From assembly GCA_963383645.1 (NCBI GenBank), contig OY726563.1:29420821-29484820 (forward strand): 64,000 bases of DNA, read 5' to 3'. This DNA comes from Muscardinus avellanarius (Eukaryota > Chordata > Mammalia > Rodentia > Gliridae). Of this stretch, positions 1 to 11,506 are shown in pieces. A program made the position numbers and the translations under genes. The stretch's first letter is position 1. The number at the start of each line of letters is the position of its first letter. The notes beneath the pieces were generated by a model. That model saw only the letters and a program-made list of their open reading frames with translations. It was not told where the DNA came from and ran no database searches.

Positions 1-35
1 GTTAAAATTATGTTCAATTTGATTTAATTATTTAC

Positions 36-190
36 ACAGCTGTGTGGTGCACACCTACAATCTTAGCAACCTAAAAGGCTGAATCAGGAGGATGGCTAGT
101 TTAAAGCCAGCTCGGTCAATTTAGTGAGACTCTGTCTCAATATAAGAAATAAAAAGGACTGAAGATATATCTAAAAGTTAAAGTGCCACT
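36..190 (+). mobile_element. Old B1-dID SINE, partial
   Basis: This is a diverged left (B1-like) half: a gtggtgcacacc box, a ggaggat box and a gtgagactctgtctca end. It is followed by only the start of the tRNA-like half. Divergence and truncation mark it as old. Confidence 0.65.
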
Positions 191-373
191 GAATTTAATC
201 TCCCTTACTATATACACAAAAAAATGTTGTATTAAAGATTTTTATTGAATTATTTTATTTTTCATTTTGAAAAAAATTTGTTTGTATTAAGATTTATATT
301 TTGGAACCCTAAAAGTAATGAATAGCTTTAAAATACACTGTATTATTTAACTCATACTCCTTTTTTTTCTCAG

Positions 374-445
374 AGTGCAAGGATACAACACAGACTGAGG
401 GAAGACATGGATGAAGCCGAACAGGAATGGAAGATTCCGAATTGA
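374..445 (+). other. Possible terminal coding exon of an unidentified host gene
   Basis: A strong splice-acceptor-like sequence, a run of pyrimidines ending in ctcag at 361-373, precedes an open segment of 23 codons ending in TGA at 443-445. Its C-terminus reads DEAEQEWKIPN and is rich in charged residues, and no repeat that I recognise covers these 72 bases. If the exon is real, transcription would run into the LTR that follows, whose AATAAA at 768-773 could supply the polyadenylation signal. I do not recognise the peptide. The alternative is chance: an acceptor-like run followed by a short open frame is not rare. No upstream exon lies in the window to confirm it. Confidence 0.25.
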
Positions 446-474
446 GTCTCAACAGAGAGCATGACAAAAGGTCA

Positions 475-861
475 TGTTACAGTCTGGACTCTGGGAAAAT
501 TCAATGTTCTTCCCTCCACCCTTGTTTATTGGCTTGCAGTGGGAACGTGCTTCTGATTATATCTATGTTTCTGACATAACTTGAGTTTGTTTGTCCTTGC
601 CTCAAAAATAACCTGCAGGAAAGTAATGTATCCTATCTGATGATCATTGCAAGTGCTCTATATGTTTTAATGTACTCATAAAATATGCTTTGTTCTGTAA
701 ACTCAGTTAACCTTGTAGAATGTTACGAGAGGCATGTAGCATATAGTACAAAAGGGCTGTGTCTCTGAATAAAGATTGTCAGTTGCTAAAGGAGCAATTG
801 TCCATGTCCTTCTTCCAGGTCTTTCTCTCCCAAGTCTGGGGGACTCAGATCCCAGACAACA
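475..861 (+). mobile_element. LTR, probably a degraded solo LTR
   Basis: The segment starts with TG and ends with CA (cccagacaaca). It carries AATAAA at 768-773, followed about 60 bases later by a pyrimidine-rich U5-like end (tctttctctcccaag). Related U5-like sequence occurs near 10640-10686 and, reversed, at 62122-62190. I could not find matching target duplications, so the left boundary is uncertain and the copy is probably old. Confidence 0.5.
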
Positions 862-865
862 GACC

Positions 866-920
866 ATCATGTATCCTAGGCAAGCTCTCTCTACTAGTGA
901 GATATAATCTCAGCCCTATT
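866..920 (-). mobile_element. ID-type SINE fragment with the middle segment retained
   Basis: On the minus strand this reads as an ID head (gggctgagat, then a degenerate A box) that still has the gagcttgcctagg stretch. The dimeric SINEs of this window lack that stretch. It is therefore a monomeric ID relative and not a broken B1-dID. Confidence 0.55.
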
Positions 921-1578
921 TTTATTTCTGATGGGTGAATATATTTGATTTTAATAAATAAATTTCTCCTCTTATACTTTAATAAAGAAAGATTTCTTTT
1001 TAGTATCTTAAAATAATAAATATTCTATCTTGCTAGTTATTCAAATATTTTTCCTTTTGGTATTTTATATGATTATAGACAATATTCTGGAGCTCTAGAT
1101 GTTGTATGGAAGCCATAATTATCCTGGGTGTGCAAAGGATTATTTCACCATGGAAACATAATATAATTAAAACTTTTGGTTTTGCAGAAAATAATTTACT
1201 CAGTTTAGTCATGAAGTTGTCTACCCAGGTTCTTACTGCAGCATGTCCATTTATAGACTCTTCTGTGCCATGTAAAATTTACCTTCCAACCTAGGAGCTT
1301 TAAACAGCCAACATTTATTATCTCACACTTTCTGTGGCTCAGCAATCTGAAAATTGCTGAGATGTTTCTGGCTTATAAACTGAGGAAGTTGCATACTAAG
1401 ACTCCTGGCCTAGATCTGGAGAATCTGATTCAAATTAATGTCTATAGCTATTGGCACAAGACTTCAGCTGTTTATAACATGAACTTCTCATTTTTATATT
1501 TATTATTGTCATTATTTTTCATTTAACAAATAAAAATTTATATTGTATATTACATTCATTTTGTCATAAATTACAGAA
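921..1578. other. AT-rich DNA with no recognised feature
   Basis: No coding frame, splice structure or recognisable repeat is seen. The only notable tract is a (TA)n run at 1579-1602, just beyond its right edge. Confidence 0.5.
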
Positions 1579-1602
1579 TATATATATATATATATATATA
1601 TG
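1579..1602. repeat. (TA)n microsatellite
   Basis: This is an uninterrupted TA run of about 24 bases. Confidence 0.9.
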
Positions 1603-1619
1603 TATATGTCTATAAAGAA

Positions 1620-2020
1620 TATATTGGTGCATTGTTTTCATATATTATAATAAAGTTTATAGTAGTGAGGAGAGACATACACACACAGAGAACTTGGTGA
1701 GCTTCTCTCTGACTCCCTCTTCACTCCCTTCTCTTCCCCATATACAATATTGAGATTGGCAGTGATAATTTTGTATATGAACTTAATGTCAATTTAAATG
1801 TTTCCCTCATCAAGTCTTCCTTGTAGACAACCTCTATTACTCCACTGGAGATTCTCCTCCTTTGTCTGGAGTTGCTTTTGTAATCCAATTTCTTCCTAGC
1901 TTCCACATATGAGAAAAAACATATTACCTTTCATTATTTGTGACTGGTTAATATGACTTAGCATAATATTCTCTAGTTTTGCCCATTTTCTTGCAAGTGA
2001 TATAATTTAATTCTTAAAGC
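1620..2020 (-). pseudogene. L1 3' part: end of ORF2 and 3' UTR, decayed
   Basis: On the minus strand this aligns by eye with the ORF2 C-terminal coding region and 3' UTR of the better L1 copy at 3430-3560. It shares the ttgtgactgg...cttagcataat and ccatataagagaaa-type boxes. Stop codons and indels break the frame. It abuts a plus-strand ORF2 piece at 2030-2260, which suggests a single inverted insertion. Confidence 0.65.
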
Positions 2021-2029
2021 ATAAAGAAA

Positions 2030-2265
2030 TAAAACAAGATTAATTAGTGAAATGGCATTAAATTTAATAGCTTCTGTGTAACAAAGGAAACTATGAAAAA
2101 TCTTGAGAACCAAGAGAATGGGAGAATATCTTTGCAAACTATTCCTCTGAGAGAAGTATAAAATCTAGAATACACAAAGAACTTAAAAATAAAATACTGA
2201 AACAATGAAACAACTCAATAAAAATGGACAAATGAACTAAACACACTGAAATTTGGTTTCTGTGA
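2030..2265 (+). pseudogene. L1 ORF2 fragment in inverted orientation
   Basis: On the plus strand it encodes a decayed stretch of the ORF2 C-terminal third: aaaggaaactat, gagaatgggagaatatctttgcaaacta and an acttaaaaat region. This stretch lies upstream, in L1 order, of the minus-strand piece to its left. Head-to-head 5' and 3' parts are the usual product of twin-primed reverse transcription. Confidence 0.6.
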
Positions 2266-2548
2266 CTTCAAACATCTGTGTTGCTTTTTCCAAGTATAAT
2301 CTATTTTTTAATCTCCCTTTTCCCCCCATCAACCTATAAACTATCATAATTCTTTCAGAGGTAAGTTTCTCTGTATTTCATTTGTTTTTTAAAACATATA
2401 TGTCAAATAGAACACTTATTAAATTTCAATTATTTGCATAATTTTCTATTTCATTAAAACACAAAATAACTTTTTAGAAAGAAATTATTTATTTTTCAGT
2501 GGATAATCTAGTTTAATGATCATTTAAAATAGGCATTTAATGAGTAGT

Positions 2549-2731
2549 GCTAGCTGGGCATGGTGGCGTACTCTTGTAATACCCATGCTTGGGAGGCAGA
2601 GACAGGAGGGAAGCACAGGTTCAAAACCAGCCTCTCTGGTTTAAGAGACCCTGTTTCCAAATAAAATAAAAAATACCTCTGGGAGTGTAGCCCAGAGGTA
2701 TAAGGCCCCTGGGATCCATACCCGTACCACC
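2549..2731 (+). mobile_element. B1-dID SINE
   Basis: Both halves are present. The B1-like half starts ctgggcatggtgg, and the dID half has an A-box-like tgtagcccagaggt and a B-box-like end. A (GAAA)n tail follows at 2732-2783. A short tagtgct repeat on both sides is a possible target duplication. Confidence 0.85.
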
Positions 2732-2733
2732 GA

Positions 2734-2781
<48 letters not shown>

Positions 2782-2783
2782 AA
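2732..2783. repeat. (GAAA)n microsatellite from a SINE tail
   Basis: About twelve GAAA units continue the A-rich tail of the SINE. Confidence 0.9.
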
Positions 2784-3104
2784 TAGTGCTGGGTTGAATT
2801 GAACTGATTCAAACTCCTTTATTATACGGTAAGATCTATCAGGGCCAAAACATGTGTCTTACTCAACTTTTCTCTTTCTCATTATTTAGCACTTGACTTT
2901 TATATGAAAGATACTTGCCAAATAAATAATAAATTATCTTTAAAACTTAAATAATTGATCTAAAATTGAGAATATTTAAGATATTTATTAATACTAAGTA
3001 TAAACTATGATACATATTAGATTAATTCTAATCCTCAGAAATGTTCTTAAGAATATTTAAGCTAATTTAGATAATAGGTTCACTATTAATAAATCAATTG
3101 ATGT

Positions 3105-6100
3105 GCATATATCTTTTTTTGTTTGTTTTTGTTTTTTTAAATTTTTATTGGTACATTATATTCATACATCACATTGGGGTAAAAAAAAAACTTGTGTGTG
3201 CATACATGTACACATCACTGATTTAACCCCTACCCAATTCCCACCCCATTCCCTCCCCATCCCTCCTTCCCTTGCTTGCCTTAGTGGTTGACTTAGATAT
3301 GTTTAAGTACATTGTGTGTTTTAGAGATTTTCCTCTTTCCCCATGCTTTCTCCTCCTTTAGGTTACCTTGTTTGCTCCTCTATAGGATTTCCTTTTTCAT
3401 CTAGAGTTCCTCCTATGACCCATTTCTCCCTAACTCTCACATATTAGGGAAAGCATCTGATTTCTTATTTTTTGTGACTGACTAATCTCACTTAGCATAA
3501 TGTCCTCCAGTTCCATCCATTTCCCTGAAAATGATGTAATTGAGTTTTTTTTAATGGCTGAATAAAATTCCATTGTGTTCATATCCCAGAGTTTTGTAAT
3601 CCATTCATCTGTTGATGGACATCTTGGCTGGTTCCATGGTTTGGCTATAGTGATTTGTGCAGCTATGAACATAGATATATATGCATTAGTTTGGTAGTTT
3701 GGTTTCCTTTCTTTTGGGTAGATACCCAGAAGTGGTATTGCTGGATCAAATGGTAGATTTGTTCCCATTCTTCTGAGAATTCTCCATTCTGTTTTGCAAA
3801 GTGGTTGCACTAATTTGCAATCCCACCAACAATGTCTTAGAGTTTCCACTTCTCCACATCCTCGCTAGCATCTGTTGTTGTTTGTGTTTTGAATGATTGC
3901 CATTCTAGTTGGAGTTAGGTGAAATCTCAGGGTACTTTTGATTTGCAACTCTCTGATTGCCAGTGATGTTGAGCATTTTTCCATGCATTTACTGGCCATT
4001 TGAATTTCTTCTTTTGTGAAGTGTCTATTTAGTCCATTTGCCCATTTTGTTATTGGATGCTTTGTTTTCTTAGAGTTGAGTTTCTTGAGTTCTCTGTATA
4101 TTCTAGATATTAGTCCTCTATTGGTGGTGTAAGTGGCAAAAATCTCCCATTCTGTTGGCTCTCGATTGAGGGTCTTGATAGTTTCCTTTGCTGAACAGAA
4201 GCTCTTCAGTTTCAAGCAATCCCACGGATTGATTTCCCTTTTAATTTGTTGTGCCTTTGGGATCTTATTGAGGAAATGTTTATCTGTGCCTATGTGTTGC
4301 AGTGTTGGACCTATGCCCTCTTCAAGGAGCTTCAAGGTCTCTGGTTTTATTTCCAGGTCTTTGATTCATCTTGAATTGACTTTTGTACAGGGTGAGAAAG
4401 TGGGATAAATTTCCAATTCTCTGCATATGGTTAACCAGTTTTGCCAACACCATTTGTTGAACATGCTATCTTTTCTCCAGTGTAGGTTTTTGGCCCCTTT
4501 GTCAAAAATCAATTGGCTGAAAGTGTGTGGACTGTTTCTGGGTCTTCTATTCTGCCCCATTAGTCTATGTATCTGTTTTTTGGGCAGTACCATGCTGTTT
4601 CTATTACAATGGCTATGTAGTATAGTTTAAAGTCAGGTATTGTGATTCCTCCTGCATGGTTTCTGTTGCTGAGAACTACCTTGACTATTCTGGGCTTTTT
4701 GTTATTCCAGATAAATTTATGATTTTTATGTGTCTGTGAGGAATGATCTTGGTAGTTTAATGGGCATTGTGTTAAATCTGTAGACCACTTTTGGAAGGAT
4801 GGCCATTTTAATGATATTTATTCTGCCTATCCATGAACATGGAAGGTCCTTCCATCTTCTAATATCTTCTTCGATTTCTTTTTTCAGTGTTTTATAATTT
4901 TCTTTGTAGAGATCTTTTACCTCCTTGGTCAAGTTTATTCCCAAGTATTTTATTTTTTTTGTGGGAGATCCTGAATGGAACTGTTTTCTGAATTTCTTTT
5001 TCAGTGGATTTATGGTTGATGTAGAGGAAAGCTTATGATTTTTTAAGATTGATTTTGTATCCAGATACTTTGCTGAATCTGTTGATAAGTTCTATAAGCC
5101 TTTTGGTTGAGTTTGTTGGGTTTTCTAAATATAGTATCATGTCATCTGCAAATAGTGAAAGCTTGAGTTCTTCTTTTCCTATTTGTACTCCTTTGATTTC
5201 CTTTTCTTGCCTTATTGCTCTGGCTAGAGGCTCTAGTACTATATGAAGAGAAGTGGTGATAATGGACATCCTTGTCTCATTCCTGTTTTTAGGGGGAATT
5301 CTTGAAGTTTTTCCCCATTTAATATGATGTTGGCGGTGGGCATATTGTAGATTGCTTTAATAATGTTGAGATATGTTCGTTTTATTCCAGTTCTCTGCAG
5401 TGTTTTTATCATAAATGGATGTTGAATTTTATCAAATGGTTTTTCAGCATCTATTGAAATGATCATGTGATTTTTGTCCTTGTTTCTGTTTATATGGTGA
5501 ATTACAGGGATTGATTTTGTATGTTGAACCAGCCTTTCATCCCTGGGATGAACCCTACCTGGTCATGGTGTATGATTTCCTTTGTGTGGTTTTGAATGTT
5601 TGTTGTGAGTATTTTGTTTAATAGTTTTGCATCCAAGTTCATCAAAGATATAGGCCTGTAGTTTTCCTTCCTTGAGCTGTCTTTATTCGGTTTTGGTATT
5701 AGTGTGATGCTGGCTTCTTAGAATGTATTTGGGAGAGTTCCAGTTTTTTCTATTTCACGAAATAGTTTGAGGACTATTGGGGTTAGCTCTTCTATAAAGG
5801 TTTTATATAATTCACTTGGGAAAACATCGGGTCCTGGACTTTTCTTTGATGGTAAGCTCTTTATAGCTGTTTCAATCTCTTTGATTGTTATTGGTTTGTT
5901 TAAGTGTTCTATATCTTATTGACTCAGTTTAGAAAGGCTGTATTTATCTAGGAAGTTGTCAATTTCCTCCAGATTTTCCATTTTGTTGGAGAATAGTTTT
6001 TCAAAGTAGTTTTTGATAATCCTCTGGATTTCTACACTGTGAGTAGTAATTTCTCCTTTTTCATCCCTTATCTTCATAATTTGGGTTGATTCTCTCTTTT

Positions 6101-6625
6101 TTTCAGTTAGGTTGGCTAGTGGTTTAACTATCTTGTTAATATTTTCAAAAAAACAGCTTTTGGTTTTGTTGATTTTCTGTATTTTTTTATTCTCTATTTT
6201 GTTAATTTCTGCTCTAATTTAATAATTTCCCATCTTCTACTGGCTTTGGGGTTCAATTGTTCCTGCTTTTCAAGGGCTTTGAGGTGTATGGTTAGGTTAT
6301 ATATTTGAAGATTTTCTGTTTTTCTTATGTGAGCACTCAGTGCTATAATTTTTCCTCTTAATACTGCCTTCAAAGTGTCCCAGAGGTTTTGATATGTTGT
6401 ATCTTTATTTTCATTTGTTTCTAGAAATTTCTTGATTTCACTTCTTACATCTTCTATGACCCATTCTTCATTCAGAAGTGTGGTGTTCAGTCTCAACATG
6501 TTTATGTTGTTTCTGTGGGTCTTCTTATAGTTGATTTCTAGTTTCATTCCATTATAGTCTGACATAGGGAAATGATACAGGAAAGTATGTAACATTTTTA
6601 AAATTTTCTAGTGCTTATTTTGATG
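3105..6625 (-). pseudogene. 5'-truncated L1 with broken ORF2
   Basis: This is a non-LTR retrotransposon of the L1 family. In element order it begins inside ORF2 just after the endonuclease (about 6595-6194), continues through the reverse transcriptase with its FADD catalytic box (5033-5269), and reaches the cysteine/histidine region at the ORF2 C-terminus (3849-3430). The 3' UTR ends near 3130. ORF2 is split by stops and shifts into at least six frames, so it cannot make an active enzyme. ORF1, the 5' UTR and the endonuclease are missing. It is the longest L1 in the window and serves here as the reference for the others. Confidence 0.9.
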
Positions 6626-6970
6626 GCAATATACACTCTTTTTGTCAAACTATACTGGAAATAAATTGTGTATATCATAAGTGAATGTGTGTTGAGACTT
6701 TTCTTTACATTGCTATATAAATGGTAAAACAAACCAATACAGGTGTGCATATTTACATACATAAATGAATATATAGTGTGCATGTCTATAAATTTTGTTT
6801 AGAGTCAACTGGTAAAGACAGAGGTCTATTGGCTCAGCATTAGATATAAATTTTCTGATTTTATTCTAATCTCTTTGTATCATACAGAGTGGAATTCTCA
6901 GACATTTTCAGAGTACCTTGTATGAACCTGGCATAATTAAGAAAGGCTTATATTCAAATTTTATGTAATA
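6626..6970. other. AT-rich DNA with no recognised feature
   Basis: No repeat or open frame of note is seen between the truncated 5' end of the L1 and the next SINE. Confidence 0.45.
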
Positions 6971-6972
6971 TT

Positions 6973-7184
6973 AGCTGGGTGTGGTGGCACACGCTTATCA
7001 TTTCAGGTTTTGGGAGGCCAAGATAGGAGGTTTCAGGTTTAGAATAGCCTCAGCTAGTACTTAGTGAGGTCTTTTGCAACTCAGTGAGACCCTGTTTCAA
7101 AATAAAGAATAAAATATAGTGTTCAGAGTGTAGTGCGGAGGCAGAACGCCCCTGCATTCCATCCCTATTACCACAAAAATATGT
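6973..7184 (+). mobile_element. B1-dID SINE
   Basis: A B1-like half (ctgggtgtggtggcacacgc) is joined to a dID half that ends ccctattaccac plus a short A tail. Several substitutions mark a mid-aged copy. Confidence 0.85.
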
Positions 7185-8007
7185 AATATTCATAATAAAT
7201 CTTTTGAAATAACTATGCTATATACATTTAAGGGAAAAGTAAAGATTTACAGTAGTTGCATGTTTTATCTGATAAAAAAGACCAAGGAAAGGGTATTTAT
7301 TTTAACTTCTAAAAGGTTCCACTAAGTTTTAAATGTTTGTACAAATTATTCTACTAAAAGTTTTTAGTTCTCAGGAACAAGAATCATGCAGGAGGAATTA
7401 CAATATCTGATTAAAACTATATCAGAAAATCACAGTAATAAAAAAAGAATTATTTTGACACAAAAAACAATACATAGACCAATGGAATAAAACAGAAGAC
7501 TCAGAAACACATTTACATATTTATAGTAATTTAATTTTTGACAAAAGACCAAAAAAAACATACACTGGAAAAAATAGCCTCTTTAACAAATAATATCGGC
7601 AAAACTGGTTAACCATGTTTAGAAAAATGAAAATAAAATCCACTTTCTCACCCTGCACAAGAGTCAATTCAAGATAGATCAAAGACCTGGAAATGAGACC
7701 AGAGATCTTGCAGGTATTTGAAGAGGTCATAGTTCTACATTTCAACACAAAAGCACAGGTAAAAACTTTTGCCAAAAGGCACAAGAAATTAAAAGTAGGA
7801 TAAATACCTGGTATAATATTAAACGGAAAAGCTACTGTGCAGTTTGCAGCAAAGCATACTGTCAAGAACCTTAACAAAGAGAAGATAGAATGAGCTAAGG
7901 TTTTTGCCAGCTGTTCCTTTGATAGAAGACTAATATCTAGACTATACGGGAAATTCAAGAAACTCACTGCTAAGAAAACAACCCAATAAAAATGAGTAAG
8001 TAAAGAG

Positions 8008-8242
8008 AGCCTGGCATGATGGTGCACACTTGTAATCTCAGCATTTGGGAAGCAGAGACCAGAGAATCACAGACAGCCTCAGCTGGGACAGAAGGATTAT
8101 AGGTTCGCGCCCAGCCTCAGCTACTTAGTGAGGCCCTTTGCAACTTAGTGAAATCCTGTCTCAAAATAAAGAATAAAATATAGGGCTGGGGATATATAGC
8201 TCGGAAGTAGAATACCCCTGGGTTCCATCCCCAGTACCGCAA

Positions 8243-8289
<47 letters not shown>

Positions 8290-8373
8290 ATATAAAAAGA
8301 CTAAAAAATAGGGCTGGGAGTGTAGCTCGGAGGTAGAATGCCCCTGAGTTCCAGCCCTAGTACCACAAAAAAA
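8008..8373 (+). mobile_element. B1-dID SINE with an extra right-half unit
   Basis: A dimeric SINE (8008-8240) has an (AATA)n tail (8241-8292) and is followed by a second, separate dID unit (about 8300-8360) with its own A tail. There is also extra sequence inside the left half (about 8075-8110). The result is a B1-dID-dID array inside the host L1. Confidence 0.75.
8241..8292. repeat. (AATA)n microsatellite
   Basis: Thirteen AATA units form the tail between the two dID units. Confidence 0.9.
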
Positions 8374-9072
8374 AGAGTAAGTAAACTAAATAGACACCTC
8401 ACAAAAGAAGAAATTTAAATGGCCAGTAATATTATGTAAAAACATTCAACATCATTAGCAATTAGAGAGAGAGAAATCAAAACTGCCCTGAGATTTCACA
8501 TAACCTCAATTATAATGGCAATCATTAAAACCATAAACAATTGCAAAGAATGTGGAGAAGTGGGAACTCTAATACATTATTTGTGGGATTGCAAATTAGT
8601 GCAACCACTTTGTAAGACTGTCTGAAGAATCACCAGAAGAATGGGAATGAACCTATTATATGATCCAGCAATACCACTTTTGAGTATCTACCCCAAAAAA
8701 TGGAAACCAAACTACAAAACTAACACATGAGTATATGTGTTCATAGCCACACAATACACAATTACCAAATGATAGAACCAGCCAGGATGCCATCCAACAC
8801 ATGAATAGATTGTAAAACTATGGGATATGTACACAATGGAATTTTACTCAGCCACAAAGAAAACAAAATTACATTATTTGTGGGTAAATGGGTGGAACTG
8901 CAGAATATTATGCTACATCAGATTAGCCATTCACAAAAAGTGAGAAGTTGAATGTTCTCCCTAATATGTCGAAACTACAGAGAAAATGGGACATACTCAG
9001 GACTCTAGACAAGAAGAAGAGACCTTAGATGAGTAAAGAAGGCAAACTAACTGAAGATGGGAGGGGGAAAAG

Positions 9073-10842
9073 TGCCACTGCCTTGTTTTCCTCGGTGTCT
9101 GCGCATGTCACCCTGCGCGCATGACATGGCACATGTTTAACGAAAGCAGCTCCAAGGGGACATTTTCTCTGGCCAGAGTACTCCTTGCTCTTAGATATTC
9201 TTTTATAAGCTATTGTTCTTTTGGTAATGATTCTATACTAATGGCTCCAGTGATGTAAAACCGGGTCCCAAAGATTAGGACTGTGGGAAAAACTGAGTCC
9301 GTGGAAGATAAATTTTCTAGTAATATGTCTGGGCCTTTAGATGCCCCCCTTGCCTTGCTCCAAGCTCTAATAAAATCTAGTCAGAGTTTGAGTGCTGTAA
9401 AAATATTCAAGCTGCAGCAATTACAATGCAGAATTCCTCCCTATCTTTGACCTTCATTCTAATCATTAAACTATAGTAAAAGCCTTAGGAGACAGCTGAA
9501 GCCATTAGCCCTAAAAACTGCAAGGGAGGCAACTGGTGCCTCTGTTTACCTCCTCTCCTCTGGGATCCGGCTTGGCCATAAGAAAGGTAAACTTTGTGTG
9601 CGGCTTTAAAGCACCCTAGTTAATGAGCAACTAATATTGCCCAACAAAATAGAGCCAAAGGCTAGGAAGATTCTTGACCTCTGCACCTAGTATGTGCACT
9701 GCCTGGAGACAGGGAGGTGCTACCTGGTTAAGAAATGGTTATGTCAGAACAAAAGACAGATATAATAAGTGTGCAGGTATGGAGTTTTGATGGAGATAAA
9801 GAAAGGAAATCTTGTGAGAATAAGAAAGCATTTTGTATGCAGAAAAGTTTATCCTAAGATTGTCCCAAATGGGAAAGAACCAGAATAAAAATCAGAAAGA
9901 TTAAAAGCAAGTTGCAGAAGGATTGTGATATGAAGATAGCTTATTAAAAGAGGAATAGGTTTCTAATAAGCCTACCGCTTGAGGAAAAGTGCTCAGCAGC
10001 TAGAGGAATACATCTGACAATTAAATCTAAAGACTCCAAAGTCTGCAATGATATTTATCAAAGAATAGTTATAGGAATCAACTGTGCTTTTTGGCCATAT
10101 CTGCTAAAAAAATATTTTAAGTATTGTCTCATGGGATTGGAGTTTTCAGGCATCAGACGGTGTTACAGACAGACATCTATCAAAGCCCTTTGGATGGCCA
10201 TAGAGACATACTCGCTCATCTGACTCCCTCACCATCCACCTGCATGCCTGTACCCTAAAGCCGGGGCCCCTGATTTCATCCTCGGCCAGCTTACTAGACA
10301 GAGGAGGACATTGGACTAAGCCCTAGGAATGGAAGGTTCTGAAAGGGTTAAAGGGGACTCTAAGAATTAAATTCCTCAAAGGACTCTGGGTGTGAAATAT
10401 GCCCTCTGAAGCACCCATCTACAAGGCCAGGGTGCTGGACTTGATCACAGGATCTGGGGCTAATCTTGAATGCCGGACCAGTGTCCTTTTACCTTGTTTG
10501 CATGTCCTTCACTATTGTCCTTTGGTGTTTACACTCTTCTACTATTAAGTTCACTGGGAAAAAAATATAAATAATCTTGGTTTTGGAAAATAAATTGTCA
10601 ATTGCATGAAAGGCAGTTGTCTGTGTCCAGTCATTTTCAGATTTCTCTCTCCCAAGCCCCCGGAGATGAATCCCCACGTTTAGCATTGTGAACAGTGACT
10701 TGAAGGAGTTTTATTTGATAAGGGAGAGGAATCGCTGCAGAAAAAAAGCCTCTGCAGAACTACAGCCAAAGTCTTTGCCCCACATTCCAGGAACTAATTC
10801 CCAAATGGGTTTCGGTGATCCGACAGAGCTGGTCCGTTGCAT
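9073..10842. mobile_element. LTR retrotransposon or long LTR inserted in an L1
   Basis: The insertion starts TG and ends CA and is flanked by gaaaag/taaaag, five of six bases matching, which fits the 6-bp duplications of class II (ERVK/IAP-like) elements. The L1 reads continuously across it. Blocks at 9720-10060 and 10555-10610 match, in reverse, 44060-44130 and 44635-44900 of the element at 43528-45268. AATAAA-like signals occur near 10590. A U5-like pyrimidine stretch ends at 10686, followed by 156 bases of unclear status. No intact gag, pol or env frame is present. Its sense strand and its LTR/internal boundary are unresolved. Confidence 0.65.
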
Positions 10843-11040
10843 AAAAGGGAATCACCCTAATGCACATGATGTACATTCACAAGCATCAAAATCAGTCATT
10901 CAGCTTAAGAGGAGAAGGAGTAAGGGGGGAGAGAATGTGTTGGAAATTGGAGAAGAGCTAAATTAGTAATGTGTGTATTTATGAATCTACTATTCTGTAG
11001 CTCATAATGATGCACCAGTAAAATTTTATAAAATGAAGGG

Positions 11041-11491
11041 TATTTTTTAACATTATAATTTTGCTATTTTTTTTTTAATGTCTATGATTCAAGATTCATG
11101 ATATAAATTCTGATCACTCATTGCTAAGAAACCAGAGACTTCCTTTTGTTTAAATAATTTTAATTACATAGCATTTTAGTTTTCTATGTTTACAATTAGC
11201 ACAAGCAAAGGTCTTTTACGGAACAATTAATGACATAATACTTTATAGAATGAGCATGGATCTTCATCCTGAGAGGCATATCCCTGCTAACTGGACTTTG
11301 TGTTCTAGGCTCCAGATTATCACTTTGCCTTGAAACTCAATAGCCTTCGAGGTATATGTCCCTCCTTTATAAACTCCTCCTTGCAGGTTATATAAAGTGG
11401 GGACAGTGCAGGTGGCATAGGTTCAACATAAGCTTACATATTCCTAAAGTATTAAAAAAATTTTAGTAAATAAGAGTTTACTAAAATAAAA
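11041..11491. other. AT-rich DNA with no recognised feature
   Basis: Nothing recognisable is seen between two L1 copies. Confidence 0.4.
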
Positions 11492-11506
11492 TAAGAATAG
11501 TATCTT

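Larger units (their letters stand above)
7366..11040 (+). pseudogene. 5'-truncated L1, interrupted by SINEs and an LTR element
   Basis: L1 ORF2 C-terminal sequence runs on the plus strand from about 7366. It is broken by SINEs at 8008-8373, resumes to 9072, is broken by an LTR element at 9073-10842, and ends as 3' UTR at 10843-11040. The resumed end contains the catgatgtacattcacaagca box shared with the L1 ends at 29640, 45790 and 54670. The frame is broken by stops. The nesting shows that the L1 is older than its interrupters. Confidence 0.8.

Noticed and set aside
4133..4630. Plus-strand frames over the L1 at 3105-6625
   Set aside because: They are antisense shadows of ORF2.
7521..8027. 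168-codon minus-strand frame
   Set aside because: It is the antisense of an L1 ORF2 segment. The real, broken coding strand is plus.
8241..8292. Possible CRISPR-like or satellite array
   Set aside because: It is a simple (AATA)n SINE tail. No repeat-spacer structure exists in the window.
10688..10966. 92-codon frame beginning MNSDLKEFYL
   Set aside because: It crosses the boundary between an LTR element and the L1 3' UTR, so it cannot be one ancestral gene. No domain is visible.
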